In this document: piece by piece, positions 43,365 through 52,055 of the stretch
Layout: each line of letters begins with the position of its first letter
How positions within the stretch are numbered: the first letter of the stretch is position 1
Assembly: GCA_013176395.1 (NCBI GenBank)
Contig: JABMLP010000018.1
Location: 1-64,000 of the forward strand
DNA from: Venturia oleaginea
Lineage: Eukaryota > Ascomycota > Dothideomycetes > Venturiales > Venturiaceae
DNA: 64,000 bases
Reading direction: 5' to 3'
The notes under the pieces: model-generated
Seen by the model: only the letters and a program-made list of their open reading frames with translations
What the model was told of the DNA's origin: nothing
Database searches by the model: none
Translations under genes and position numbers: made by a program

Positions 43365-46300
43365 TTACCGGGTGTGCAGGACTAAAGAGGGTGTGGTAGG
43401 TGGGATAATCAAACAGACAAACGCCATACATCGCTTCTGCCAGCTTGTAGCAGATTCGAAGGCGCTGGCCACCGCTACTCGGTTTCTTCGGGCCCCTGTT
43501 TGAGCTCCTATATCTTCGCCGACACCGTCGCCCTTGCCATACTCTGCCTCGAAGCGGTCTAAGTCCTCGACTTCTGTGAATAATGAACGTGGCTGCCAAT
43601 CGGGATCTGCATAGCCTTTCCATTTGATTAATAACTGACGAACCCAGCCTCGCCCAACCCGTTTCTTCTCTGCGCGAAGTATACGTTCTACTTCAAACTC
43701 AGCCTCTGTTTCTTCGGTTTGAGGCACTAATGGTGGCGGCTGGGTATCATCGGATTCTTGTGAGGGCAGTGTGTCGGTTGCGGCTCGGCGGAGTAGGTCA
43801 ACGTGGAAACGGTTATGGATACCACTTGGCAGGTCAGCCAGCTCGTATACCATCGGGGAGATCTGGTTCTCGACAGTGTATTTGGCTTGCGTCCACGACA
43901 GTTTCTTTGATAGCTGCGGAGTATTGATATTCCTAAGGTTCAACCAGACTTTGTCGCCCTTTTTTAACGTTTCGGCAGCTTGACGTGACCTGTTGGCGTC
44001 GTTCTCCATCTTCTGCTGGGACCAGGCCATCGCTGCCTGTGCATATTCTTGTGCCTCTTCTATTCGTTGCACAAAGGTCTCGGCATCGGCTGTTGGTGAG
44101 TTACTGGGTGAGATTCGTTGTACTTTCTGGATTGGTTCCGCATGGTAGCCGTGGGTTAGATAGAATGGACTCATCCCTGTGACTGAAGAGTCACGATTGT
44201 TCAGTGCTAACATAGCCGTAGGTAGTAGCGTTGGCCAGTCTAGTTGGGAGTATGCGATGAAGGCGCGGAGATAGCGTAGAACTTCCTGGTTCATACGCTC
44301 GGTCGCGCCATCGGTCTGTGGATGAAAGGCTGTAGAGAGTCTCTGCTCAATCTTTGTAAGTTCGCAAAGCTTCCTCCAAAAACGACCTGTCCAATTGCTG
44401 CCTCTGTCCGACGTCAATGCCATGGGAAATCCGTGGTAGCGATAGTGGCATTGTAAGAACCTTTTCGCGCACTCTTTGGCGCTCATTGTAGTCATAGCCT
44501 CCAACGTAACACTTTTGAGGAGGCGATCTGTGATAACCATGAGGTATTTTGGGCCGTTTTCCTCCGCGGGCAAATCAGTCATGAAATCGATTGATAGCTC
44601 GCTGTGGAAGCGGGCCGGGATTGGAAGTGGTTTCAGAAGACCTCGCTTCTTATCACGCCATATTCCTGTTCTCCCACATACGTCGCAATTACGTACAAAC
44701 TGCCGGACTGTCTTGTATTGTTGGGGCCAAAAGAAACTTCTGGATAGAATCGCAAGCGTGCTATCTCTCCCTGGGTGTCCAGTAACATGGGAATCGTGAG
44801 TTTGTTGGACCAGCGTTGTTCGCAGCGGTTCCCAATCTGGTACCCATAGGATCCCTCTTCTCGTGACCGCGCCGTGGTCGTCTACTTCGCATTCGGGTAG
44901 CTGTACCGACAACTTGAGCTCTGGAGGAAAGGAACGTTCGCCAGTAACTATAGCCGTATGAATAGCTTCGTAGGATTGGTCCTCTGCTATTGCGCGATCC
45001 CAGAGAAGTTGTAACTCTGGTTTCTCGAAAAGATCGCATCCTTTTGCAACTGACCGGTTTTGACCGTACCTAGTAGTGGACCGGTGTTGACCGTTTTCGG
45101 CAGTCAGCTGGTGTCGACCGTCCAGTCCAGTATTTTGCTGGGGCTCCCGTATAACGTCCCATGTACTATTGGATGTATTCGGTGTATTGACTGGGCAGAT
45201 AAGGGCTTGTATTGCGATTGTTTCGGTCGTCCTCTCGGAAAGAGGAGGAAGCCATTCGTCCTTGATCAACTGGGCCACTCGCCCTTGTAGTCTCTCGTCG
45301 TTCTTGTCATGTGGCATATCTTGATGTCTTCTTGATAGTGCGTCTGGTCTTTGCGCTAGTTTTCCGGCGCGAAATTCCAGCTGGAATTGGTACTCAGATA
45401 GAATTAGCGACCATCTTGCTTGTCTCTCTGACAAACGCTGCGCTGTCATAAAGTAGCGGAGATTCTTGTGATCGGTAAGGACTTTGAAAGGTGCTGCAAC
45501 ACTGCGTAGTTCTCCTCTCCAGTGTTCAATGGACTTGATTACTGCCAGTAATTCTTTATCGTGGATCTCGTAGTTACATTCAGCCGCAGTGAGCTTGCGG
45601 GAGAAGTATGCTACTGGTCGTAGTTTTCCTTTCATATCCTTCTGCGACAACGTGCCTCCCAGCGCGTAGCCAGAGCAGTCGCACTCGAGTACCGTATCCA
45701 GGTCTGGATTCCAGTGAGCCAGTATTGGGGCGGAGATGAATAGCTCCTTCAAGACTTGAAAGGCGTTCTCATGTTCTTTGTTCCAGACAAAAGCGACGGC
45801 CTTCCGTGTTAACTTGATTAAGGGGTCGGAGAGCTCTGAGAAGTTGTCGATGAAGTCTCGGTAGAAATTTGCAAAGCCTAGGAAGGAGCGTACGCCTGTG
45901 ACATTGACTGGAGCCTCCCATTCTTTAATCGCGGCAACTTTCTCTGGGTCGACTTTGATCCCTTCTCCTGCAGTGATAATGAACCCCAGATATTTGACCT
46001 CCTGAACAGCAAACTCGCACTTGCTTAAGTCTAGCCGAAGTCCAGCAGTCTTGAGCTTGGCAAGAATTTGGTTAACCTTAACCATGTGATCCAGATAGTC
46101 GCCGTCGCTCCATATCAAGACATCGTCCATGTAGGCTGAACAGCAGATATCTAGGGATTCCCGTAGGACTCCGTTGATGTATCGTTGAAAGCTCGCGGGT
46201 GCGCCAGCTAGTCCGAAGGGGGTAACTAGCCATTCGAATAGTCCAAATCGAGTGCGAAAAGCCGTTTTCCACTCATCGCCGTGCTTGATGCGGAGCCGAT

Positions 46301-47486
46301 GAAATGCCGCTCTGACGTCAAGTTTGGTGTACCAACGCGCTGTTGCTAGATTTCGTAGGGTTTCTCGGATTAGTGGCAATGGGTAGCGGTCCGATCGAGT
46401 GATTCGATTCAGTGCCCGATAGTCTACACACATCCGAATGCCTCCACCTGGTTTCCTTACAAATAAGACTGGGGCTGCCGCTGGTGAGTTGCTGGCGCGT
46501 ATCCAGCCCTTGTCCATATAGTCCGAAAGTGTTTTTCGTAGGACTAATAGCTCTTCCCTCGACATGCCGTATAATGGGCCCCAAGGAACTTCTGCCTCGC
46601 GACCTTGTTCATCTCGTATCAATTCGATAACGTGATCGCGACCCTCTTGATGGGGCGCGATCTCTCCGTCTTCGTCGTCGAGAAAGGCATCAGCATGCTC
46701 TGCTATTTCTTCTGGTATCTCTTGTCGGATTTCTTCCTCAGTCTTTCTCTGTTTTCTTTCTGCTAACTTGCTTAGGGCCTTGTTGATATCCGACATCGAG
46801 ATAGCCAGCACTTGTGTACCATCCGGTCCATCTCTTCTCAACCGTCGCTGGGCCCTTCCAACAATAGCTGCAAATACAGATCCTGACACTAGACAAGCCG
46901 CCCGCACGTGAGCGAGCCGGTCTCGCGCTTTGGTGTTCTGTTCTAGCCACCCCTTTTCTCTTACCGTGATGCGCTGGGATCCTTGACCAATAAGCAGCTT
47001 TCTCTTAGCTGCTATATATCGCACCCAGTTTCTCTCTGCCCATGCCTTGCCTAGGATAATAGGGAAGCTCAATCCTTTCACTATATACCCATAGACTCGC
47101 TCTGCTCGACCATCAATGTCGATCGTAGCGTAGGTCATGTGCGTAATACGGAGGTCTTCTCCGTTCTCGTGGCTCTCTTTAGCCAGTGCCAATTGTTTGG
47201 TGTCAATTGGGATGCGCGGTAGACGATGTGTTTGGACACTCTTCTCGCTGAAAGCAGCATAAGGGAGGCAGCCGTTATCAAAGAAGGATTCGGTGAAAGA
47301 AGTTCCGTTGATCAAAGTATCTATCAAGAAGGGTGTACTTTCCATCCTATCCTTTGCTGCTTTGATTTCTCTTGTGCCTGGTAGCTTTGTAATGTCTTCG
47401 CCATGTACATCTACTTCAGACCCTCGTGCGCGACGATGCACAAGGGTAGCTAGTTTTCCGACTCTGATGAGGCTTCCTGTAGGGAG
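43365..47486 (-). CDS. GypE Pol: protease, RT, RNase H, integrase, chromodomain
   Basis: Open from 47486, overlapping gag in the -1 frame. Counting from 47441: protease-like FFDNG near residue 55; RT with YMDDVLIWS near 435; RNase H (LECDCSGYALGG, ECNYEIHDKELLA); HHCC finger (HVTGHPGRD ... CDVCGRTG); integrase core (DFMTDLPAE, TSDRGSNW, TDGATERMNQE); chromodomain (EFEVERILRAEKK, LIKWKGYADPDWQP). A Gln/Asn/Gly-rich insert with three imperfect repeats lies between RNase H and integrase (around 45000-45150). The C-terminus continues about 60 residues past the chromodomain. All catalytic residues appear intact. Confidence 0.92.
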   Translation of the reverse strand, partial: LPTGSLIRVGKLATLVHRRARGSEVDVHGEDITKLPGTREIKAAKDRMESTPFLIDTLINGTSFTESFFDNGCLPYAAFSEKSVQTHRLPRIPIDTKQLALAKESHENGEDLRITHMTYATIDIDGRAERVYGYIVKGLSFPIILGKAWAERNWVRYIAAKRKLLIGQGSQRITVREKGWLEQNTKARDRLAHVRAACLVSGSVFAAIVGRAQRRLRRDGPDGTQVLAISMSDINKALSKLAERKQRKTEEEIRQEIPEEIAEHADAFLDDEDGEIAPHQEGRDHVIELIRDEQGREAEVPWGPLYGMSREELLVLRKTLSDYMDKGWIRASNSPAAAPVLFVRKPGGGIRMCVDYRALNRITRSDRYPLPLIRETLRNLATARWYTKLDVRAAFHRLRIKHGDEWKTAFRTRFGLFEWLVTPFGLAGAPASFQRYINGVLRESLDICCSAYMDDVLIWSDGDYLDHMVKVNQILAKLKTAGLRLDLSKCEFAVQEVKYLGFIITAGEGIKVDPEKVAAIKEWEAPVNVTGVRSFLGFANFYRDFIDNFSELSDPLIKLTRKAVAFVWNKEHENAFQVLKELFISAPILAHWNPDLDTVLECDCSGYALGGTLSQKDMKGKLRPVAYFSRKLTAAECNYEIHDKELLAVIKSIEHWRGELRSVAAPFKVLTDHKNLRYFMTAQRLSERQARWSLILSEYQFQLEFRAGKLAQRPDALSRRHQDMPHDKNDERLQGRVAQLIKDEWLPPLSERTTETIAIQALICPVNTPNTSNSTWDVIREPQQNTGLDGRHQLTAENGQHRSTTRYGQNRSVAKGCDLFEKPELQLLWDRAIAEDQSYEAIHTAIVTGERSFPPELKLSVQLPECEVDDHGAVTRRGILWVPDWEPLRTTLVQQTHDSHVTGHPGRDSTLAILSRSFFWPQQYKTVRQFVRNCDVCGRTGIWRDKKRGLLKPLPIPARFHSELSIDFMTDLPAEENGPKYLMVITDRLLKSVTLEAMTTMSAKECAKRFLQCHYRYHGFPMALTSDRGSNWTGRFWRKLCELTKIEQRLSTAFHPQTDGATERMNQEVLRYLRAFIAYSQLDWPTLLPTAMLALNNRDSSVTGMSPFYLTHGYHAEPIQKVQRISPSNSPTADAETFVQRIEEAQEYAQAAMAWSQQKMENDANRSRQAAETLKKGDKVWLNLRNINTPQLSKKLSWTQAKYTVENQISPMVYELADLPSGIHNRFHVDLLRRAATDTLPSQESDDTQPPPLVPQTEETEAEFEVERILRAEKKRVGRGWVRQLLIKWKGYADPDWQPRSLFTEVEDLDRFEAEYGKGDGVGEDIGAQTGARRNRVAVASAFESATSWQKRCMAFVCLIIPPTTPSLVLHTR

Positions 47487-48544
47487 TCATCGGTATGCTG
47501 TGTGATTACCGCAGTGACCTGAGTCTTTGGACGTGTTGCTGGTCGGAATTCGCATACGTTCGGGTGGTGCTTGGGCTTCTTACAGCGCCCGCATTTGCCC
47601 GCTTGTATAAGTGCCAAGAACTCTGTTTGGGATCGCCATTTCGCTCTAGGTCGTCGGTCCTTCTTCGCATCCTTTCCGAGTGTATCGACCCGAGCTATCA
47701 GTGCTGCGATCTGCGCTGAAAGGGCGTTGATGCCAGTCATTTCGACATCGCCTTCTGCGTCACGACTGACTGTTTGGGGTGATTGTGGCCTCCCTCGAGT
47801 CGTTGGCGTCTCCTTATCCGTACTTGGATAGCGGCGTTGGTGGGATAGAGCCTCTGTCTTCGTCGCGAAGTACTGTACATCTTTTACGTAAGTGTCGTAG
47901 TCGTCCCTGGACAATCGCACTGATTTCAAGGTCTGTTGGAGGGAGTAGTTGAGCGCGTTGTTCATGATAGTGATCTTTGAGGCTCTTTGCGGCGCTAGGG
48001 ATCCAGCTTGCGATGTCAGTTGTTCGAACTGCTGGCGGAAGTCTTCGAACGGTTGTCTGCTGCCTTGGCTAATCTTGTTCAGCTCGTCGAGAGCTTTAGC
48101 TTCCGCTTCATGATCTAAGAACTTGTCGTCCATATGCTTGATAAAGGACTCGGGTTCGTAGTTGTCATGTTGCTCTCCATTGCTTAGCCATTGGATGACG
48201 CGTTGTTGTTTCTCTGTCGGAAGCCCGTTGAAGATGTTCGCGCATATTCCTTGATTGCTTCCAAGCTTCCCATTTTCAACAGTGATTTTTGTCTTGATCT
48301 GCCATCTGAACAGCGTGTAGTTGTCTCTTTTCCCGTCCCATTTAGGCCATGCAATAGCTTTTGCACCGGTGTTCCCATCAACACTGACTGCGGTCAGAGC
48401 TGCCACCAATTGTTGTACGGTGTCAGGCGAATTTGCTCGAGCCATTGAGAGTTTGTCGATTCCTTGCGTAATGCTCGCGATTGGGTCGTCGTCGGTAGTA
48501 GGGGTGTAGGTTGTAGGAGTCGATAGGGTACTGTTGCTACGCAT
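47450..48544 (-). CDS. GypE Gag, 364 residues
   Basis: Starts at ATG 48544 (MRSNSTLSTP); upstream in-frame codons lack ATG. The capsid-like region has WPKWDGKRDNYTLFRWQIK and FEDFRQQFEQLTSQAGSL. The zinc knuckle is CGRCKKPKHHPNVC. The tail is Ser/Glu-rich and the stop TAG directly follows TCGGAAAAC, the same TCGGAAAA motif found at the GypA gag end. Confidence 0.9.
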   Translation of the reverse strand: MRSNSTLSTPTTYTPTTDDDPIASITQGIDKLSMARANSPDTVQQLVAALTAVSVDGNTGAKAIAWPKWDGKRDNYTLFRWQIKTKITVENGKLGSNQGICANIFNGLPTEKQQRVIQWLSNGEQHDNYEPESFIKHMDDKFLDHEAEAKALDELNKISQGSRQPFEDFRQQFEQLTSQAGSLAPQRASKITIMNNALNYSLQQTLKSVRLSRDDYDTYVKDVQYFATKTEALSHQRRYPSTDKETPTTRGRPQSPQTVSRDAEGDVEMTGINALSAQIAALIARVDTLGKDAKKDRRPRAKWRSQTEFLALIQAGKCGRCKKPKHHPNVCEFRPATRPKTQVTAVITQHTDDSLQEASSESEN

Positions 48545-48567
48545 CAAGTACACCTAGGTTTGTAAAG

Positions 48568-48578
48568 AACTGAATCTA
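48568..48578 (-). promoter_or_regulatory. Self-priming primer-binding site of GypE
   Basis: Plus-strand AACTGAATCTA directly beside the LTR border (48579) is the exact reverse complement of TAGATTCAGTT at 48632-48642 inside the LTR. A TATA-like motif lies about 50 bp upstream of that site on the minus strand. Confidence 0.8.
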
Positions 48579-49360
48579 TATTACGGGACGGTAGCTGGAA
48601 AGACGCAGCATACTCGTAGCCAAAGATTGTTTAGATTCAGTTAAGAGTGAAGGTATCTACAAACAGAGAACCTCAATGAGGTTCTTTCTCTATACTAGGC
48701 TCAATCAGGCTTAGGCTCTTAGCCTATACCAACCATGGGCCATGCCCATAACAAATGGCGTTCGATCCTTCTTTGTGATTTCGTTTAACTTTCGATAGTC
48801 AACACAAAATCGAAGTCCACCGCCTGGCTTTCGAACAAATAGGACGGGTGCTCCAGCTGGAGAGTTGCTAGTTCGAATCTAACCCTTTTCAAGATGATGT
48901 GTCAGAGTTTTCCGCAGGACTAGAAGCTCTTCTTTTGACATGCTATATAGAGGTCCCCAAGGGACCTCTTCCTCTTTGCCTTGTTTGTCTTTTTCCAACT
49001 CAATAGCATGGTCAACTCCTAGACGAAAAGGGGGTTAGGTGACCGTGCCCAACAATTTCAGGACTGAAAATTTTCATATCCAGCTTGTCGTGATAGTATT
49101 GAGGTAATTTTGTCTTTGGATCTGTCGTTTGTTTCTTCTGGTTAGCTTTGCTAGAGCTTTCTCTATGTCCCTCATTGTAATGCTGAAGATATCAACGCTC
49201 TGCTTTGTTTTGCGACTCCTGCGTAGAATAGCTCCCATAGCGGCAGCAGCAACGTTCTTTATTGATTGGGCCACATGCCAATTTGGCTCTGTACGTAAAG
49301 TGACAGAAATGTTGCTTGTTCCAATATGAAAATATTCTCCTTGTTCCGAATGGCAAATTG

Positions 49361-49729
49361 TCACTTGTTGGCTTCTTGCCCAAGGCAGTCTAAGAAGGAT
49401 ATGTTGTCCATCTTAGGGATAACATAAGCCCATACTCGACGTTGTTTATGGCCGTCAATATCAATGTCGAAATAGGCCACTCGATTGATTGCATGGTAGT
49501 CCGTGCCAGCAACTTGTTTCAATGTTCGCGGACGGATTGGTAAGGTTGGGAGTTGTAGCTTTTGCTGGAGATGTTCAGCAATGACAATGTAACTATGGCA
49601 TCCATTGTCAAACATTGCTCGTGTGAAATGGATCTCATTGATACCGATGTTAATATAAACACCCTTCTGATCCATTCTGCCATTCTGTTGAAAGTGTCTC
49701 CATTCTGCTGCAACTCCCGCGTGTCCCTA
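49361..49729 (-). pseudogene. GypG protease region
   Basis: In the same frame as gag, separated from it by TAA TAG. It reads an aspartic-protease-like core MFDNGCHSYIVI and a hydrophobic second half, then ends in a stop at 49361. The downstream linker (49074-49364) continues in another frame, so the ORF is shifted. Confidence 0.7.
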
Positions 49730-50713
49730 TTAGTCATATGTTTCTTTCTCTTCTTCAATAGTTGCTTCTGTGACCTTTGTTCGCGACACTGAGGTATTTG
49801 AGCTAGTTTGGGCAGATGGAGGTATTGCTGCTGCTAAGGGACATCGCTCAATACGACAGTCATCTCTTCCACAGCGGAGGCATTTTCCTTCATTGCGTCG
49901 CTTGTCTATCTCTGACTTCTCAACCCATTTAGCTCGCTTTCCTAACAAGGCCTGGTCCATTGGTCGTTTTGAAGGAAACCCATTGACATTCCTTTGACTG
50001 CGTGCTGAATTGACTTGGATAGGGGTTGTGGGTTCCCATTCCATCATGTTTTGTCTGCTGGTAGTAACTTTTGGCAGAGGCAATCGAGCGTTTGTAGCTT
50101 GTTGGCTATTGTTCTCTCTTTGGGTACCCATTGTCCATTCTCCAAATAGTTCCATTTGATTGCTAACCTCTTCACATTTTGCAGCAAAAGCTGTACAATG
50201 CTCAAAATCAGAGCTGCTTGCTCCAATCAAATGAGTTTTTAACTTTGAGTGAAGAGCATTCCGGAGATAAGAAATTTTTGAAGAATCTTCCCAAGATTCT
50301 GCTTCTACATTTGCAATCTCTTTCTCAAATCGTGGGTAAAATGTTGTAAAAGATTCATCCTTCCTTTGACGAATTGTGTGGAGAGCCTGGATAGCCTTAT
50401 CTTTGCGGTTGCGCTCTCCATACAAGAGGTCTAAACGGCTAATCAACGCTTGAGGGCTTGGAGTAACTTTTCTAAGCTCCAATTCGTAGAAAGTGGTGAT
50501 GTTTGTTCTTGCAGCTCCTTCTAAGCGCGAGAAGATGTACCGTAGCTGGGACCTGACGTTGCCAATAGCGTTGGCATCTTCTTCAATCTTCCCCTCAATT
50601 TCCAACTTCCAACCGCGCCATTGTGACTGTGTTCCGTTGAATATTGGAGGATGGGGAAGACTGTGGCGAGGTTTGCTATCCATGGATATTGGGGGGATTC
50701 CATCTGTTGACAT
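49730..50713 (-). CDS. GypG Gag, about 327 residues
   Basis: Starts at ATG 50713 (MSTDGIPPISMD), downstream of the repeat leader. Capsid-like motifs include FNGTQSQWRGWKLEIEGK and FYPRFEKEIANVE. The knuckle is CLRCGRDDCRIERC: the usual His is a Cys, so it is CCCC, not CCHC. The frame is intact although the rest of the element is decayed. The frame is also open upstream into the leader repeats, which I do not take as coding. Confidence 0.75.
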   Translation of the reverse strand: MSTDGIPPISMDSKPRHSLPHPPIFNGTQSQWRGWKLEIEGKIEEDANAIGNVRSQLRYIFSRLEGAARTNITTFYELELRKVTPSPQALISRLDLLYGERNRKDKAIQALHTIRQRKDESFTTFYPRFEKEIANVEAESWEDSSKISYLRNALHSKLKTHLIGASSSDFEHCTAFAAKCEEVSNQMELFGEWTMGTQRENNSQQATNARLPLPKVTTSRQNMMEWEPTTPIQVNSARSQRNVNGFPSKRPMDQALLGKRAKWVEKSEIDKRRNEGKCLRCGRDDCRIERCPLAAAIPPSAQTSSNTSVSRTKVTEATIEEEKETYD

Positions 50714-50724
50714 CTTGCGTGACT

Positions 50725-51215
50725 CAATTGGCCAACTCTGTGAAGGCCGCTGCTTGTCCAACTCTTGTGAAGGGCGCTGTTTGTCCGACTCTGTGAAGGA
50801 CACAACTTAGTTGGCCAACCCTGTGAAGGCCGCTGCTTGTCCAACTCTTGTGAAGGGCGCTGTTTGTCCGACTCTGTGAAGGACACAACTTAGTTGGCCA
50901 ACCCTGTGAAGGCCGCTGCTTGTCCAACTCTTGTGAAGGCCGCTGTTTGTCCAACTCTGTGAAGGACACAACTTAGTTGGCCAACCCTGTGAAGGCCGCT
51001 GCTTGTCCAACTCTTGTGAAGGCCGCTGTTTGTCCAACTCTGTGAAGGACACAACTCAATTGGCCAACTCTGTGAAGGCCGTTGCTTGTCCAACTCTTGT
51101 GAAGGCCGCTGTTTGTCCGACTCTGTGAAGGACACAACTCAATTGGCCAACTCTGTAAAGGCCGCTGCTCGTCCAACTCTGTGAAGGACGCTGTTCGTCC
51201 AACTCTGTGAAGGAC
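50725..51215 (-). repeat. 83-bp tandem repeats in the GypG leader, about 5-6 copies
   Basis: Plus-strand unit contains GGCCAACCCTGTGAAGGCC, CTTGTCCAACTCTTGTGAAG and GAAGGACACAACTTAGTT. As 83 is not divisible by three, consecutive copies shift frame. Inside each unit a shorter ~28-bp motif (CCAACTCTGTGAAGG) recurs. Confidence 0.92.
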
Positions 51216-51297
51216 GCTACTGGGATCGCTGTCTCGGTGACAAGCGCTGCTGACTTTGGGGTGCTTAGAAAGCTTCTGGTTGTACGTCCGTAACGGA

Positions 51298-51308
51298 AGT
51301 TTGTAATA
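51298..51308 (-). promoter_or_regulatory. Self-priming primer-binding site of GypG
   Basis: Plus-strand AGTTTGTAATA, one base from the LTR, is the exact reverse complement of TATTACAAACT at 51361-51371 inside the LTR. A minus-strand TATAAAA box (51410-51404) lies 33 bp upstream of that site. Confidence 0.8.
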
Positions 51309-51309
51309 A

Positions 51310-51501
51310 TGTAAGAGGCGTGGTCGATATGTTTTTCAATTGACTATCCTGATTGACGAGTATTACAAACTTGAGGAAAAGAAAGAAAGACTAGAATACA
51401 TGCTTTTATAATCAGTGGTGGTGGGGCTGTGGAACCTTCCAGAAGTTTCCAAAGGTTGAGGGCATAGCCGAGAACCACAATCTAGGCCATAGCCTGTGAC
51501 A
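51310..51501 (-). repeat. 5' LTR of GypG, 192 bp
   Basis: On the minus strand TGTCACAGGC...GCCTCTTACA. It contains the TATA box and the self-primer. It has inserted into, or joined, an LTR-D copy whose 3' end follows at 51502-51547. Confidence 0.75.
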
Positions 51502-52055
51502 GTGTACTTAACCTCCTTATTCAATACAGTCAAGTCACAGGGTGACACTCGTTCTGTTCATCGGCTCCTATCGTTAAGTTCGTGTTGAATCTACTTCCGA
51601 ATAACTCTGTTTTGCTCGTTCAGCGTAACAGTAAGATCAATTCTAATAGTTATTCTAGAAGGAACGGGCTAGTAGAGCTTTAGTACGTCGAGTCTAATAG
51701 TTATTCAAAAGGAAACGGGCTAGCGGAACTTAAGTGAGTATTCAATAGTTATTCTAGAAGGATGTCACGGGAGCGATAGAAGTAGTTGTAAAGCACGTTG
51801 ACGAGTGTTTAGCCGTACTAGCTATGATCGAGCGTGATAGAAGTCAAATGGTATTATCTTTCTAAGAGTCAAGACATTGCGTGAAGAATCTAAGCACAGT
51901 GGAGGAATCGCGAGGTAGGTAAGGGATTTCTCGGTTTGTGCGCTAGAATCACGTGTATACCAGTTCATGGTAACACTCTCAGTGTCACTCCGTGACAAAG
52001 GAACGGGCTCGCGGAACTTAAGTGTCCAATAGTTATTCCAAAAGGAACGGGCTAG
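51502..52055 (+). repeat. LTR-D end, ~45-50-bp repeats and leader of a deleted element
   Basis: 51502-51547 is the LTR-D 3' end. Then comes internal sequence with repeats of the type AATAGTTATTCTAGAAGGAACGGGCTAG (from about 51645). The repeat array is interrupted by the solo LTR at 51763-51997 and resumes after it up to the chromodomain fragment. Confidence 0.65.
51763..51997 (-). mobile_element. Solo LTR-D variant, 235 bp, with 5-bp target duplication AAGGA
   Basis: Ends TGTCACGGG...CCGTGACA and flanked by AAGGA at 51758-51762 and 51998-52002. One end (~150 bp) matches LTR-D at 42879 inverted. The other end is unrelated to it. It is the only clear target duplication for an LTR in the window. 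Confidence 0.8.

Larger units (their letters stand above)
43177..48753 (-). mobile_element. GypE: complete second-family chromovirus-type LTR retrotransposon, 5,577 bp
   Basis: LTRs 43177-43352 (176 bp) and 48579-48753 (175 bp) differ by about one base, so insertion is young. On the minus strand they start TGTTATGGGC and end CCGTAATA, an unusual TG...TA terminus. The order is leader of only 34 bp, gag, then pol in the -1 frame. A G-rich purine tract and TAA (GGAGGGGGGTAA) precede the 3' LTR. It sits in the RT of GypG on one side and next to LTR-D on the other, without target duplication. Confidence 0.9.
48754..51501 (-). mobile_element. GypG: decayed third-family Gypsy element (5' LTR to RT)
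   Basis: On the minus strand: 5' LTR 51501-51310, primer site, repeat leader, gag, protease, linker, and the start of RT ([37 protein letters not shown]). It is cut at 48754 by GypE. Several stops and shifts occur; a TAG stands for the Trp of the RT KGWIR motif near 48881. The 3' half is absent from the window. Confidence 0.85.

Noticed and set aside
50724..51176. Series of 81-residue frames spaced 83 bp apart, looking like a small gene family
   Set aside because: They are the GypG leader repeats read in successive frames, with non-ATG starts and repeated stops.
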